Assembly (NCBI RefSeq): GCF_001552195.1
Contig: NZ_BCQS01000044.1
Location: 1 to 58,661 of the forward strand
Direction: 5' to 3'
Length of the DNA: 58,661 nt
Source: Actinomadura latina NBRC 106108
Lineage (GTDB): Bacteria > Actinomycetota > Actinomycetes > Streptosporangiales > Streptosporangiaceae
The translations under genes and the position numbers were made by a program. Below, in pieces: positions 8,323-17,571 of the stretch (its first letter is position 1; the number at the start of each line of letters is the position of its first letter). Under the pieces are notes generated by a model. That model made no database searches. It saw only the letters and a list, made by a program, of their open reading frames with translations, and was not told where the DNA came from.

Positions 8323-9153
8323 TCAGGTACAGCCCTCGAACTGCGGGACGCTCGTCGTCAGCTTCAGCCCCGACCTGCCGAACCACTGGGTGAGCAGGCG
8401 CTGCGCGGTGCCGTCCTGGTACATCGCGGTGATGGCCCGGTTGACCTCCTCGCAGCCCTTCAGGTCGCCCTTCTTGAGGCCGACGCCGTACTTCTCGTCG
8501 GTGAACGGCGCGTTGATCATCCGTCCGGGGCGGCCGGCGGCGAACCCCGCGAGGATCAGGTCGTCGGTCGAGACGGCGTCGAGCCTCCCGCCGGCCAGCG
8601 CGTCCATGCAGGCCCCGTAGGTGCCGACGGTGACCGGCTCGGCGTCGACCTTGCGCTCCTCGATGACGCGGCGCCAGGAGTTCGAGCCGGTCACCTCGCA
8701 GATCCGCTTTCCCTTCAGGTCGCGCACGTTGGTGATGGACGTGGCGTCGGCGCGGACGAACGTGTCCTGGTGGGCGACGTAGTAGGGACCGGCGAAGGTC
8801 ACCTTCATCTTGCGCTTCGCCGTGATCGAGTACGTCGCGACGATCATGTCGACGGTGCCCTTGGCCAGCGCCTCCTCGCGGACGGACGAGTTCGTCGTCC
8901 GCCACGTGATGCGGCTCTTCGGGACGCCCATCCGGCCCGCGATGTAGGTGGCGACGTCGACGTCGAAGCCCTCGTACGTCCCGTCCGGGCGCTTGACGCC
9001 GAGGGCCGGCTGGTCCGCCTTCACGCCGATGACCAGGGAGTCCTTGTCGGCCACGGACTCCTCCTCGGTGCCGCCCAGGCCGCAGCCCGCCAGCACCGCC
9101 CCGGTCAGCACCGTCGCGGTCAGCACGGCGGCGGTGGCTCGGATCGCTCGCAT
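8323..9153 (-). CDS. glnH: GlnH-like amino-acid-binding lipoprotein
   Basis: A 276-aa family 3 solute-binding protein with a lipobox at GAVLAGC (Cys 24). It has the amino-acid-binding core (DSLVIGVKADQPALG, YEGFDVDVATYIAGRMG, VDMIVATYSIT, YGVGLKKGD). GGAGGAG lies upstream of the ATG. There is no ABC permease or ATPase in the operon. In mycobacteria GlnH acts as the extracytoplasmic sensor that talks to GlnX and PknG instead of a transporter. This is the last gene of a seven-gene minus-strand operon ending in the same players, so the sensing role is inferred here too. Confidence 0.85.
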   Translation of the reverse strand: MRAIRATAAVLTATVLTGAVLAGCGLGGTEEESVADKDSLVIGVKADQPALGVKRPDGTYEGFDVDVATYIAGRMGVPKSRITWRTTNSSVREEALAKGTVDMIVATYSITAKRKMKVTFAGPYYVAHQDTFVRADATSITNVRDLKGKRICEVTGSNSWRRVIEERKVDAEPVTVGTYGACMDALAGGRLDAVSTDDLILAGFAAGRPGRMINAPFTDEKYGVGLKKGDLKGCEEVNRAITAMYQDGTAQRLLTQWFGRSGLKLTTSVPQFEGCT

Positions 9154-9170
9154 TGCCTGCTCTCCTCCGG

Positions 9171-10712
9171 TCAGCGGAACTCGGCCAGCCGGGGACGGAC
9201 CCCCGCGAGGATCAGGAGCGCGATGACGGCCGCGCCCGCGGGCGGGACGGCGTTCCAGCCGCGCAGCCCGCCGTCCGCGTCCTTGATCGCCTCGTCGAAG
9301 GCGTCCTGGTGGACGGCCGTCAGCGCGCTGAGCGAGGCGTCGAACGCGCCGAAGTCGCGGATGGCGCCGGACGTCCGCCCCATCCGCACGTCGATCGCCC
9401 CGGAGCGGTTCCCGGACGAGGCGAGCTGCCGCATCCTCGCGTCGTTGCGCTGCACGGCGATGTAGGCGCGCAGCGTCCGCGCCAGCGCGTCGGCCTCGCG
9501 GCTGGTCTGCGCCGTGCGCGCCTCGTCCCCGAGGAAGCCGAGGAACGGCCCCGGGCCCTTGCCCGGCCGGTACGGGGCCACCTTCTGCTCCAGGCCCGCG
9601 TAGTAGTTCTCCAGGTTCACCGGCTTGTCGCCGAGGTCGGGGTAGAGCACCGACAGCGACTTGTCGAGGTAGGTCTGCTCGTAGGTGTCGGCGCGTCCCG
9701 GGTCGAGGAGGTAGCGGCTCTCGTCGGCGAACGCGCTGTGGCTGATGGCGCGCGCGCGGGACAGCTGGAGGATCGAGTCGAACCCGTCCTCCTTCGCCTT
9801 CTTGATGTGGCCCGCGTGCGCCGTCAGCAGGCCCGCGCCGACGCCGGTGAGGACGACCGTGGCGAGCGTCGCCGCCACCAGCGCCGGGTTGAGGAGGCGG
9901 CGGAACGTCCGGGCCAGGTACAGCTGCGTCGCGATCAGGAGCAGCAGCACGATGAGGCCGGTGACGGCGACCCAGGTGCGTCCCGTCAGCACCGCCGACC
10001 GCTTGACCTCGTAGGACTGCCGGACGTGCGCGCCGCTGTCGAGCGTGATGTTGTACGCCTTCGGCAGCAGCTGCAGCTTCATCAGGTCGGTCGCCTGCCG
10101 GTAGGCGTCGATGACCTCGTCCGGCAGCTCGCCCGGCGCGTGCTTCGACTGGGCGTCGAGCTGCATGGCCTGGCCGACGAGCCGCTCGTACTTGCCGAGG
10201 CCGTCCAGCACCTCCTGGACGGTCCGCTTCAGCGCCGGGTCGCGGCCGGCGAGCTGCGCGGCCTGCACCGCCGCCGCGTCCGCCTCCGCGCGGCGCTGCT
10301 CGTACACCCGCAGGGACTCGTCGTAGCCGATGCCGAGGCCGTGCTCGCGTCCGATCAGCAGGATGCTGGACACCTGCGCGTCCATGTCGCTGAGCGCGAA
10401 GTACAGCGTGCCGGTCGCGACGACCTGCGGGCCCGCGTCGTGCCCGATCGTCTGGACGGAGTCGCGCGCGTTCCCGATCGCCACGGACAGGACGGCGAGC
10501 AGCGCGACGAGCGCGGCGAGGCACAGCACCACGTGCGCGCGGACGCGGCCCGGGATCGTCTTCAGCCAGCGGCCGCGCAGGAACGTCCGGAGCCGGCCGC
10601 GGCGCGGCTCGGGCGGGCGCGGCTCGGGCCGGTGCGGCTCGGGCGGGGGCGGCTCGGGCGGGCCCGGCGTCCGGGGAGCGGGAGCCGCAGGCGGCGCGGG
10701 ACTCATCGTCAT
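9171..10712 (-). CDS. glnX: GlnX-like four-TM sensor protein
   Basis: A 513-aa protein with a Pro-rich cytoplasmic N-terminus (residues 3-37) and four predicted TM helices (about 61-80, 247-267, 277-298, 490-505). They bracket two extracytoplasmic, mainly helical domains (81-246 and 299-489). There is almost no cytoplasmic tail. This topology and its position next to glnH and near pknG match mycobacterial GlnX, which relays ligand binding by GlnH to PknG. The helical extracytoplasmic domains resemble chemoreceptor-type four-helix sensors. The start ATG at 10712 has GGAGG and overlaps the FHA gene stop (ATGA). Confidence 0.78.
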   Translation of the reverse strand: MTMSPAPPAAPAPRTPGPPEPPPPEPHRPEPRPPEPRRGRLRTFLRGRWLKTIPGRVRAHVVLCLAALVALLAVLSVAIGNARDSVQTIGHDAGPQVVATGTLYFALSDMDAQVSSILLIGREHGLGIGYDESLRVYEQRRAEADAAAVQAAQLAGRDPALKRTVQEVLDGLGKYERLVGQAMQLDAQSKHAPGELPDEVIDAYRQATDLMKLQLLPKAYNITLDSGAHVRQSYEVKRSAVLTGRTWVAVTGLIVLLLLIATQLYLARTFRRLLNPALVAATLATVVLTGVGAGLLTAHAGHIKKAKEDGFDSILQLSRARAISHSAFADESRYLLDPGRADTYEQTYLDKSLSVLYPDLGDKPVNLENYYAGLEQKVAPYRPGKGPGPFLGFLGDEARTAQTSREADALARTLRAYIAVQRNDARMRQLASSGNRSGAIDVRMGRTSGAIRDFGAFDASLSALTAVHQDAFDEAIKDADGGLRGWNAVPPAGAAVIALLILAGVRPRLAEFR

Positions 10713-11401
10713 GGCGGGCCCTCCTGCAGGGACAGCGTGATGGTCGTCCAGGCGCCCACGTGGATGCGGTCGCCGTCGGCCATCGGCAGCGGCGCGTTCA
10801 CCGGGATCGGCTCGGTGGCGCCGTTCACCGTCGTGCCGTTGGTGGAACCGGGATCGACGAGGTTCCAGGTGCCGTCCGGCTGCGCCAGCAGGACGGCGTG
10901 CAGATGCGACACACCGGGGTCCTCGGGCGGCGCGCTCAGGTCGATCTCCGGCACGATCCCGCGGGACGGGCTGCGCCTGCCGATCCGGATCTCGCCGCCG
11001 ATCAGCGGGACGCGCCGCTCCGGGCAGTACGGCGGGAACGCCAGGCCCCCGGCGTCCGGCCCCATCTCGGCGGCGACCGCGTCGAAGTAGGCGCGGTCCG
11101 CCGCGACCAGCGCGTACGGGCCGGGGAGCACGACGGGGCCGCCGCCGGTGCGCGGCTGCGGCACCAGCGGCACCGCGTGCGCCGCGCGGTCGGCCGACAG
11201 CTCGACCGTGTACCTGGTGCCGGTGTCGAAGTCGTACCCGTCGGCCTCGCAGAAACGGCCCGAGCGCGGCGTCCCGCAGTGCGGGCACACCGGCGTCTCC
11301 GCCGGCACCGGCTGCGCGGGCGGCGCTCCGCCGATGCGGTCGCCGCACACGTCGCAGTAGTCGGCGTCGCCGGACGTGTGCCCGCTCGGGCAGATGGGCA
11401 T
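10709..11401 (-). CDS. Zinc-ribbon FHA-domain protein
   Basis: A 230-aa protein. The N-terminus has two CxxC-type zinc knuckles (Cys 4, 16, 19 and 39, 42, 50), a middle domain (60-130) of unknown fold, and a C-terminal FHA domain (about 133-225). The FHA shows the phosphothreonine-binding set GGEIRIGRR, then SHLHAVL and DPGSTNGTTVNG. FHA proteins bind phosphothreonine. In mycobacteria the FHA protein GarA (OdhI in corynebacteria) is the direct PknG substrate that tunes TCA flux. Here the FHA protein is co-transcribed with PknG but has a different architecture, so it may be a pathway adaptor instead of GarA itself. Confidence 0.85.
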   Translation of the reverse strand: MPICPSGHTSGDADYCDVCGDRIGGAPPAQPVPAETPVCPHCGTPRSGRFCEADGYDFDTGTRYTVELSADRAAHAVPLVPQPRTGGGPVVLPGPYALVAADRAYFDAVAAEMGPDAGGLAFPPYCPERRVPLIGGEIRIGRRSPSRGIVPEIDLSAPPEDPGVSHLHAVLLAQPDGTWNLVDPGSTNGTTVNGATEPIPVNAPLPMADGDRIHVGAWTTITLSLQEGPP

Positions 11402-11406
11402 GGGCC

Positions 11407-12714
11407 TCAGCCCCCGGCCCTGTCGTCATCCCTGTCGTCAGCGTCGCCGTGCCGGGTCCGGACGGTCCGGACGGAACGGGTGTCGAGCGACATCTCATCC
11501 GCCTTCGACACGTCGCGTTTCAGCCGGACGGTGCCGCTCGCCTCGTCGACGACGTCCACGACCCGGTCGAGCAGGCCGGAGATCTGCTCGTTGCCGACCT
11601 CCCGCGCGAGCACGACGGCGCGTCCGAGCCGGGTGGTCGCGCGGTCCTCGTCGCCCTCGCGGCGCGCCTCCAGGCCCTCCTGGATCGCCTCCGCCAGCTC
11701 CGACTGCCCGGTGTGGATCGCGACCCGTCCGTTGATGCGCGTCGACCTGGCCTCGTCGTCCGTCCACTCGGCGAGGACGTTCCCGGACGCGAGGACCTGC
11801 TCGCCCGCGAGGAGCTTCACCCACGCGGCCCGCATCTGCCGTCCCACTTCGCCGGGCTGCACCTCGACGCACAGGTGGTACTCGCGGGTCTCGTTCCCCC
11901 ACGCGCCGAGCGGGTAGTCGCCCGTCTGCGTCCCCGACTCGACCCGCCGGCCCGTCAAGTCCTCCACGGCCGGGACCATCTGCTTCACGAACCGGAGCCG
12001 CGCCTGCTGCGGCGTCCACACGCGCAGGGTCACGTCCGCGACCTCCTTGCTCATCGCGGCGCGCGTCATCGCCAGGAAGTCGGCCTCCAGGTCGGCCGGG
12101 TCGGGGACGTCCAGGAACCCGCCCAGCAGCGCCGAGGTGATCCTGCGCAGCTCGGCGACGTCCCAGTCGGTGCCGACACCGCGCGCGTCGCAGAGGAACC
12201 GGCCCTCGCACACCCGCAGCGCCGCGCCCAGCTCCTCGGCCGACTCGTGCTGGTTCTTGCCGTCGGTCAGCAGGATGGCGTGCTTGACGGCGTCGTCGTG
12301 CCCGGTGAACAGCCGTTCGGCGAGGCGCAGCCAGGACCCGATCGCCGTCCCGCCGGCCGCCTCCAGCCGCCCGATGGCGTTCACCGCGCCGCGCCGGGAC
12401 GCCTCGTCCGCCGCGACGAGCCGCTCCCCCTGCGGGTAGACCATCCGCGGCCGGTTCGCGCCCGCGACGACCGCGAAGTGCACGCCGTCGCGCAGCACGT
12501 GCACCGCCGCCCGCGCGGCCCGCTTCGCCGCGGCCATCTTGCCCCGGTACGACATCGAGCCCGACGTGTCGATGAGGATGATCTCCGCCGCGGGGGCGCT
12601 GCCGCTTCCGGAGGCGCGCGCCGCCACGGTCACGATCGCGTGCATCTCCCGTCCGCCCGCCGGGAGGTAGGCGTTCTGGTCCACGCGGACGGTGAACTCC
12701 GGCAACCCGCTCAT
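11407..12714 (-). CDS. VWA-domain protein of the PknG operon
   Basis: A 435-aa protein with a von Willebrand A domain (about 40-230). The MIDAS metal site is intact: DTSGS (49-53), Thr in GGTAIG (123) and Asp in LLTDGK (151). The remaining C-terminus (230-435) is a beta-sandwich-like plus helical region. There is no signal peptide or TM segment, so it acts in the cytoplasm. VWA proteins scaffold complexes through metal-dependent ligand binding. It lies between the FHA and PP2C genes and overlaps the latter as ATGA (12711-12714), so the three are translationally coupled or nearly so. Confidence 0.85.
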   Translation of the reverse strand: MSGLPEFTVRVDQNAYLPAGGREMHAIVTVAARASGSGSAPAAEIILIDTSGSMSYRGKMAAAKRAARAAVHVLRDGVHFAVVAGANRPRMVYPQGERLVAADEASRRGAVNAIGRLEAAGGTAIGSWLRLAERLFTGHDDAVKHAILLTDGKNQHESAEELGAALRVCEGRFLCDARGVGTDWDVAELRRITSALLGGFLDVPDPADLEADFLAMTRAAMSKEVADVTLRVWTPQQARLRFVKQMVPAVEDLTGRRVESGTQTGDYPLGAWGNETREYHLCVEVQPGEVGRQMRAAWVKLLAGEQVLASGNVLAEWTDDEARSTRINGRVAIHTGQSELAEAIQEGLEARREGDEDRATTRLGRAVVLAREVGNEQISGLLDRVVDVVDEASGTVRLKRDVSKADEMSLDTRSVRTVRTRHGDADDRDDDRAGG

Positions 12715-13787
12715 CTGCCCCGCTCCCTACCCGGCGGCGGCCAGGGGAGCACCGCCGCCGTGACGTTGTCGCGACCGCCCGCGTCCAGCGCCGCCCGCAG
12801 CAGCCGCCGCGCCGCGCCCAGCGGGCCGTCCGCGCCGGCCAGCGCCACCGCCGCGAGGTCCGCCGCCGCCGGCAGGTCGTTCCACAGCCCGTCGCTGCAC
12901 ACCACGACCAGCCCCGGACCCGTGGGGCGGAACGCCGCCACGTGCGGGTCGACGGGCCCCGCGTCCGCGCCCAGCCACGCCGTGATCAGGTGCGCCCGCT
13001 CGTCGGCCCACGCGTCCTCGGCGGTCATCGCGCCCTGCTCGATCACGGCGGCGGCCCACGAGTCGTCCCGCGTCAACACGCACGACCCCGTCTCCGCCAG
13101 CCAGTAGGCCCGGCTGTCGCCGACCCACCCGACCGTGACCCCGGACGCGTCCGCGATGGCCGACACGAACGTGCACGCGGGGGACGACTCCGGGTCGTGC
13201 GCGAGCCCCGCCACGACCTCGGCGGCCCGCTCCGCCGCCGCGCGCGTCGCGCCCTGCGGGTCCATGCCGACGGAGACGCGTCCCGTGACGACGGCCAGCG
13301 CAGCGTCCGCGGCCCGCCGCGACGCCTCCTCCGACCCGGGCGCCGTCGCGACCCCGTCGCACACCACCGCGCAGGCGCCCTGCGGCAGCGCCTCGATCGC
13401 GAACGCGTCCTCGTTGCGCCGACGCCGCAACCCGACGTCGGTCACCGCCGCTCCGGCCGCGCCGAGATCGGCTTCGGCGTGCTCCCGCCCACTCGGCTGC
13501 CGCAGCCCGCAGTGCTCGCAGAACCCGTCCGCCCCCACGGCCGCTCCCCCGCAATCCACACAGCCCTTGGTGGGGGCGGAGCCGGTCGCGGCCGCCGGGC
13601 TCCCGTCAGGCATGGGGACCCCGGCCGGTGGCAGGGGGGCGGTCGTGAGCGGAGGGTCGGAGGGAGGGGCGGGACGTGGGATGGACGGTTCGGGGGTGCC
13701 GCAGCGTTCGCAGAAGCGGTCGCGGGCGTGGGCGGGCTCGCCGCAGGTGCGGCAGGCGGTGGCGGGGGTCCGCTGGTCGGTGCTCAT
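12711..13787 (-). CDS. PP2C-type protein phosphatase with zinc ribbons
   Basis: A 358-aa protein. The N-terminus carries two four-Cys zinc ribbons (Cys 12, 15, 26, 29 and a second set near 76-93) separated by a Pro-rich linker. The PP2C/PPM domain (about 110-350) has the metal and catalytic motifs RRRRNEDAF, VVCDGVATAP, VGWVGDSRAY, VCSDGLWNDL and GGRDNVTAAVL. It would dephosphorylate Ser/Thr residues, probably the targets of the adjacent PknG. The shared zinc-ribbon N-termini of this protein, the FHA protein and PknG suggest a common docking module. Confidence 0.88.
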   Translation of the reverse strand: MSTDQRTPATACRTCGEPAHARDRFCERCGTPEPSIPRPAPPSDPPLTTAPLPPAGVPMPDGSPAAATGSAPTKGCVDCGGAAVGADGFCEHCGLRQPSGREHAEADLGAAGAAVTDVGLRRRRNEDAFAIEALPQGACAVVCDGVATAPGSEEASRRAADAALAVVTGRVSVGMDPQGATRAAAERAAEVVAGLAHDPESSPACTFVSAIADASGVTVGWVGDSRAYWLAETGSCVLTRDDSWAAAVIEQGAMTAEDAWADERAHLITAWLGADAGPVDPHVAAFRPTGPGLVVVCSDGLWNDLPAAADLAAVALAGADGPLGAARRLLRAALDAGGRDNVTAAVLPWPPPGRERGR

Positions 13788-13789
13788 GG

Positions 13790-16282
13790 TCAGAAGAGCG
13801 TCCTCGGGCGGACGGCGTTGGCGCGTTTCACCATCGCGTGCCGGTGCTCGGCGTGGTCGGCGAGCTTCGCGAGGACGCGGTAGGTCTCCTCCAGCTTGGC
13901 GCGCAGGGCCGGCTCGTCCAGGTCGGTGCCGAGGATCCGCTGCCGGAACCCGGCCGGGATCGGCGCCCGTTCGGCGCGCAGCCAGGCGAGCGCCGCCTCC
14001 AGGACCTCGGCGGTGAACGCGGCGGCGCGTTCGGTGTCGAGGCGCAGGGACGCGAGGCGGCGGCCCGCCTCGATGAGCGCGGCGGCGTCCAGTTCGCCGG
14101 GGCTCCGCCCCCGGACGGCGGTGGCGACGGCGGCGAGCTGCGCGGCGAGGTAGTGGCTGGAGATGCGGGGCACCGAGTCCAGGACGCGTTCGGCGGCGGC
14201 CCGGTCACCGGCGGCCAGGCAGGAGCGGGCCAGCCCGAACGCGGCGCTGACATGGGTCGGGTCGGTGCGCCAGACGGTCTCGTAAAAGTGGCTGGCGTTG
14301 CCCATGTCGCCCAGCGTCTCGTAGCAGAAGGCGAGCGCCAGTTTGGGCGCCTGCTCCCCCGGGGCGAGGTCGTACAGATCGTTGAAGACGGCGACGGCCT
14401 CGGCCGCCCGTCCGCCGGCGAGGGCGCGGGCGCCCCGGTACCAGTCGACGCGCCAGTCGTCCGGCGCCTCGGCGGCGATCTCCTCCAGCAGCCCGGCGGC
14501 GCCGTCCAGATCGCCCAGCTCGATGCGGACGCGCACCAGCGCGAGCCGCACCTCCCGGGACGCGACCGGGGCGGAGCCCAGCGCGGCGGCCAGGTCGCCG
14601 GGGTCGCGCGCGGTGAGCCCGGCGAGGAACGCGGCGGCCGGGTCGAACGCGGACACCAGCGGGACGGGCAGCGCCGCCGCGGCGGCGCGCGGCTCCAGCG
14701 GCGCGAGGATGGTCGCGCTGTCCAGGGCGCCGACGATCTCGGCGCCGGCCGTGTGCTGCTCGGGCCCGAACAGCGGCGACGGCGCGGGGCGCGGGCGCCC
14801 GTCCTCGGCGGACAGGACCTCCCGCAGCACGCCGGTGAGCTGCTCGGCCATCTCGGCGGCGCTCTGGAAGCGGCGGGCCGGGTCGGGGTGCGTGGCGCGC
14901 CGCAGCAGCCGGTGGTACGACTCGTGCCGCTGGAACAGCGGGACCTGGTCGCGGGGCGGCAGGCTGCGCAGGTGCCGTCCGGTGTAGCCGCGGAACGGGA
15001 AGCTGAGCACGGCCAGCGCCCGTCCCACGGTGTAGAGGTCGGACGTGACCGACGGGCCCTGCGAGCCGATCTCGGGGGACTGGTAGCCGGGCGTCCCGAA
15101 GATCGGGCTGTCCACGTCGAAGGCGCGCCGCACCCCGCCGAGGTCGATCAGCTTGAGCTGCTCCTCGGACTGGATCGCGTTGTCCGGCTTGAAGTCGCAG
15201 TACAGCAGCCCGACGCCGTGCAGGTAGCCGAGGGCGCTCAGCACCTCCAGGCCGTACGCGATCACCTGGCCGAGCGGCAGCGACGCCTGGTCGCCGTACT
15301 CGGCGCGGACGCTGAGCAGGATGTCCTTGAGGGAGCGCCCGCCGACGTACTCCATCACGATGTAGCCGGACTCGCCGTGCCGGACGAAGTTGTAGATCTT
15401 GACGATGTTGGGGTGCTCGACCTCGGCCAGGAACGCCCGCTCGGCGGTCGCGGCGGCGAGGGAGTCGGCGTCCCCGGTGTCGAGCAGGCCCTTCAGGACG
15501 ACCCACCGCTCGCTCACGTTGTGGTCGCGGGCCAGGTACACCCAGCCAAGGCCGCCGTGCGCCAGGCAGCCGAGCACCTCGTACTGCCCGCCGACCATCT
15601 CGCCCGCGTGCAGCTTCGGCGTGAACGAGAACGGATGCCCGCAACTGCGGCAGAACCCCTCGGTGCGGCCGGGGTTGCCGTTGCGGCTCCGCCCGACCTT
15701 CTCGTCGCACCGGCTGCAGAAGCGCCGGTTCTCCGGCACCTCCGGATTCTCCATGATCGCCGAGGCGGGGTCGCGGGCCGGCACGGGCGGGACCTCGACG
15801 AGCCCGGCGCCGAGCATCCCGCGCCTGGTCGAGCCGCTGGAGCCGGTGCCGCGGGTGCCGCCGCGCGACGCCGTCCGGCCGGACCCGACCGTGCCGCGCC
15901 CGCTCCCCGCCGAACTCCCGGCCGTCCCGCCGGGCCCGTCGCGTCCGGACGGGGCGGGCTCCCTGGTCGTCGGCGGCGCGAACGGCGTCCGCGTGGTCAC
16001 CGCGGCCGGCACCCGCGCCGGCGCCGCCCGCGAATACCCCGCCCTCGCGGCCTCCTCCGCCGGAGGCGCGGGGGCGCCGACGGCCGTGGGGGCGGCGGGG
16101 ACGGCGGGGGCGGCGGGTACGGCGGCCGGGGCGGCGGGGGCCGGTACGTGCACTGGGGCGGCCGGTGCGGGGGCGGCCGGTGCGGGGGCGGCCGGTGCGG
16201 GGGCGGGGGCCATGCCGCAGACGTCGCAGAAGCCGTCCGCGTCGATTCCGCCCGCGCAGCCGGGCTGGGTGCATCGGTTCAT
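13790..16282 (-). CDS. pknG: Serine/threonine protein kinase PknG
   Basis: An 830-aa soluble kinase with the PknG order. First is an N-terminal zinc ribbon (Cys 4, 9, 19, 22) and an Ala/Pro-rich linker. A rubredoxin-like module follows (Cys 189, 192, 211, 214), then a kinase domain (~234-490) and TPR-like helical repeats to the end. The catalytic Lys is K264 (VVLKGL). The loop is YCDFKPDN (D363) with no HRD arginine, and the metal site is DLGG (380), both PknG features. In mycobacteria PknG phosphorylates GarA in response to amino acids. Only 2 bases separate it from the PP2C gene, and its start overlaps the coiled-coil gene as ATGA. Confidence 0.92.
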   Translation of the reverse strand: MNRCTQPGCAGGIDADGFCDVCGMAPAPAPAAPAPAAPAPAAPVHVPAPAAPAAVPAAPAVPAAPTAVGAPAPPAEEAARAGYSRAAPARVPAAVTTRTPFAPPTTREPAPSGRDGPGGTAGSSAGSGRGTVGSGRTASRGGTRGTGSSGSTRRGMLGAGLVEVPPVPARDPASAIMENPEVPENRRFCSRCDEKVGRSRNGNPGRTEGFCRSCGHPFSFTPKLHAGEMVGGQYEVLGCLAHGGLGWVYLARDHNVSERWVVLKGLLDTGDADSLAAATAERAFLAEVEHPNIVKIYNFVRHGESGYIVMEYVGGRSLKDILLSVRAEYGDQASLPLGQVIAYGLEVLSALGYLHGVGLLYCDFKPDNAIQSEEQLKLIDLGGVRRAFDVDSPIFGTPGYQSPEIGSQGPSVTSDLYTVGRALAVLSFPFRGYTGRHLRSLPPRDQVPLFQRHESYHRLLRRATHPDPARRFQSAAEMAEQLTGVLREVLSAEDGRPRPAPSPLFGPEQHTAGAEIVGALDSATILAPLEPRAAAAALPVPLVSAFDPAAAFLAGLTARDPGDLAAALGSAPVASREVRLALVRVRIELGDLDGAAGLLEEIAAEAPDDWRVDWYRGARALAGGRAAEAVAVFNDLYDLAPGEQAPKLALAFCYETLGDMGNASHFYETVWRTDPTHVSAAFGLARSCLAAGDRAAAERVLDSVPRISSHYLAAQLAAVATAVRGRSPGELDAAALIEAGRRLASLRLDTERAAAFTAEVLEAALAWLRAERAPIPAGFRQRILGTDLDEPALRAKLEETYRVLAKLADHAEHRHAMVKRANAVRPRTLF
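16156..16200. repeat. Three perfect 15-bp repeats inside pknG linker
   Basis: The unit GGGCGGCCGGTGCGG occurs three times head to tail. On the coding strand it gives the Ala/Pro-rich repeat of the PknG N-terminal linker. Repeat number could vary between strains without breaking the frame. Confidence 0.8.
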
Positions 16283-17571
16283 CGCCGCGTCCCCGTCTCA
16301 CTCTCGCTCACCCTGATCGCCCGCTGGAACTCCGCCAGGACCGTGGTCGCGCGGCGCAGGTCGCAGGGGGCCGTCCACAGCACCTCGCGGGCCTCGCCGT
16401 ACAGCGCGGTGAGCCGCTCGTCCTCGATCAGGCCGAGGCGCGCCGCCTTGGCCCGGTACGCCTCCAGGCGCCCGCGCAGCTCGCCCCGCCGGTCCAGCAG
16501 GCCGGCACTGAGACGCAGGTCGCCGCGCGCCCGTTCCAGCGCCTCCTCGGCGGCGCGTTCGAGCTCGGCGAAGCGGCCCGCCATCTCCACCCAGCGGCCC
16601 GCCTCGCGGAGCCGTTCCAGGGCGGCGAGCCGGTCGCGGAGCGCGATGCCGAGCCCCGCCGCGGGCGCCGGCAGGTTCGGCGAGTGGATCTTGGCGAGGG
16701 CGGTCGTGTACGCGTCGCGGGCCCGCCGCTCGGTCTGCTCGATCTCCTCGATCACCGTCGTGACCCGGGCGACCAGGTCGGCGTACTCGTCCCGCATGCG
16801 CGCGACGCCGGCGAGCTCGTCGCCGAGCGAGGTCAGCAGGGCGCGGACGCGGTCGAGCCGCCCGGTGTCCGGCTGCCCGTTCCGCACGAACGACAGCGGA
16901 TCGGTCCGGACGAGCCGGCCGAGCGCGGTCAGCTCCCGGCCGACCCGGTCGAGCCCGGGGTGCCGGGTGCCGTCCAGCGTGTGCGCCAGCCGGGTCGCCG
17001 TCCGCCAGCCCTCCTCGGCCTCCTCCAGCGGCGGCAGCAGCGCCGTCCAGGCGGCGTCGGCGGCGGCGGCCTCGCGCGCGACGGACTCGTAGGCGTCCGA
17101 CATCATGGCGACCGCCTCGTCCAGGGTGATCCGCCGCTCCTGCGGGCCGAGCAGCGTGCGGTGCTCCAGCGGGATCTCCCCGCCGGGCAGTTCCACCGAG
17201 CAGCCCGACAGCATCCCCGACAGCTCGGTCAGCGTCGCCACGTCCGGGCGCGGGGACCGTTCGCGCAGCTCGCACGCCTCGTCCAGGACGCGCTGGTAGG
17301 CGTCGAAGAGCCGCCACAGCGTCGCCAGCCGGGACTGCGCGCCCTCCCAGCACCGCCACGTCTCGCCGGCGAGCCGGGCGCCCTTCAGCAGCCGTATCCC
17401 GGGCTGGCCCTCGAGATCGACCACGGACGAGGAGATGCGCTCGCGCTCCTCCCGGAGCCTGCGCAGGGCATGGTCGACGCCTTCACGACTCATGGGCGCG
17501 GCGGCCCCTGCCCCGCTCTGGTCCAACGTCTGCCCCGCGATCGCTTCTCCGGTCCCCCTGAGCATGTCCAT
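16279..17571 (-). CDS. Coiled-coil protein, first gene of PknG operon
   Basis: A 430-aa, Arg/Glu/Ala-rich helical protein with several coiled-coil stretches (about 25-60, 160-200, 250-290, 320-400). There is no TM helix, signal peptide or recognised domain. An internal ATG (17493, reading MSREGVDHAL) is an alternative start. It overlaps pknG by four bases (ATGA), so it belongs to the kinase system, but I cannot assign a function. A scaffold or regulator of the kinase complex is inference only. Confidence 0.72.
   Translation of the reverse strand: MDMLRGTGEAIAGQTLDQSGAGAAAPMSREGVDHALRRLREERERISSSVVDLEGQPGIRLLKGARLAGETWRCWEGAQSRLATLWRLFDAYQRVLDEACELRERSPRPDVATLTELSGMLSGCSVELPGGEIPLEHRTLLGPQERRITLDEAVAMMSDAYESVAREAAAADAAWTALLPPLEEAEEGWRTATRLAHTLDGTRHPGLDRVGRELTALGRLVRTDPLSFVRNGQPDTGRLDRVRALLTSLGDELAGVARMRDEYADLVARVTTVIEEIEQTERRARDAYTTALAKIHSPNLPAPAAGLGIALRDRLAALERLREAGRWVEMAGRFAELERAAEEALERARGDLRLSAGLLDRRGELRGRLEAYRAKAARLGLIEDERLTALYGEAREVLWTAPCDLRRATTVLAEFQRAIRVSESETGTRR

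Noticed and set aside
16080..16210. Repeated GGGCGGCCGGTGCGG units as a possible minisatellite or CRISPR
   Set aside because: The three units are contiguous without spacers and encode the Ala/Pro linker of PknG, so they are a coding repeat.
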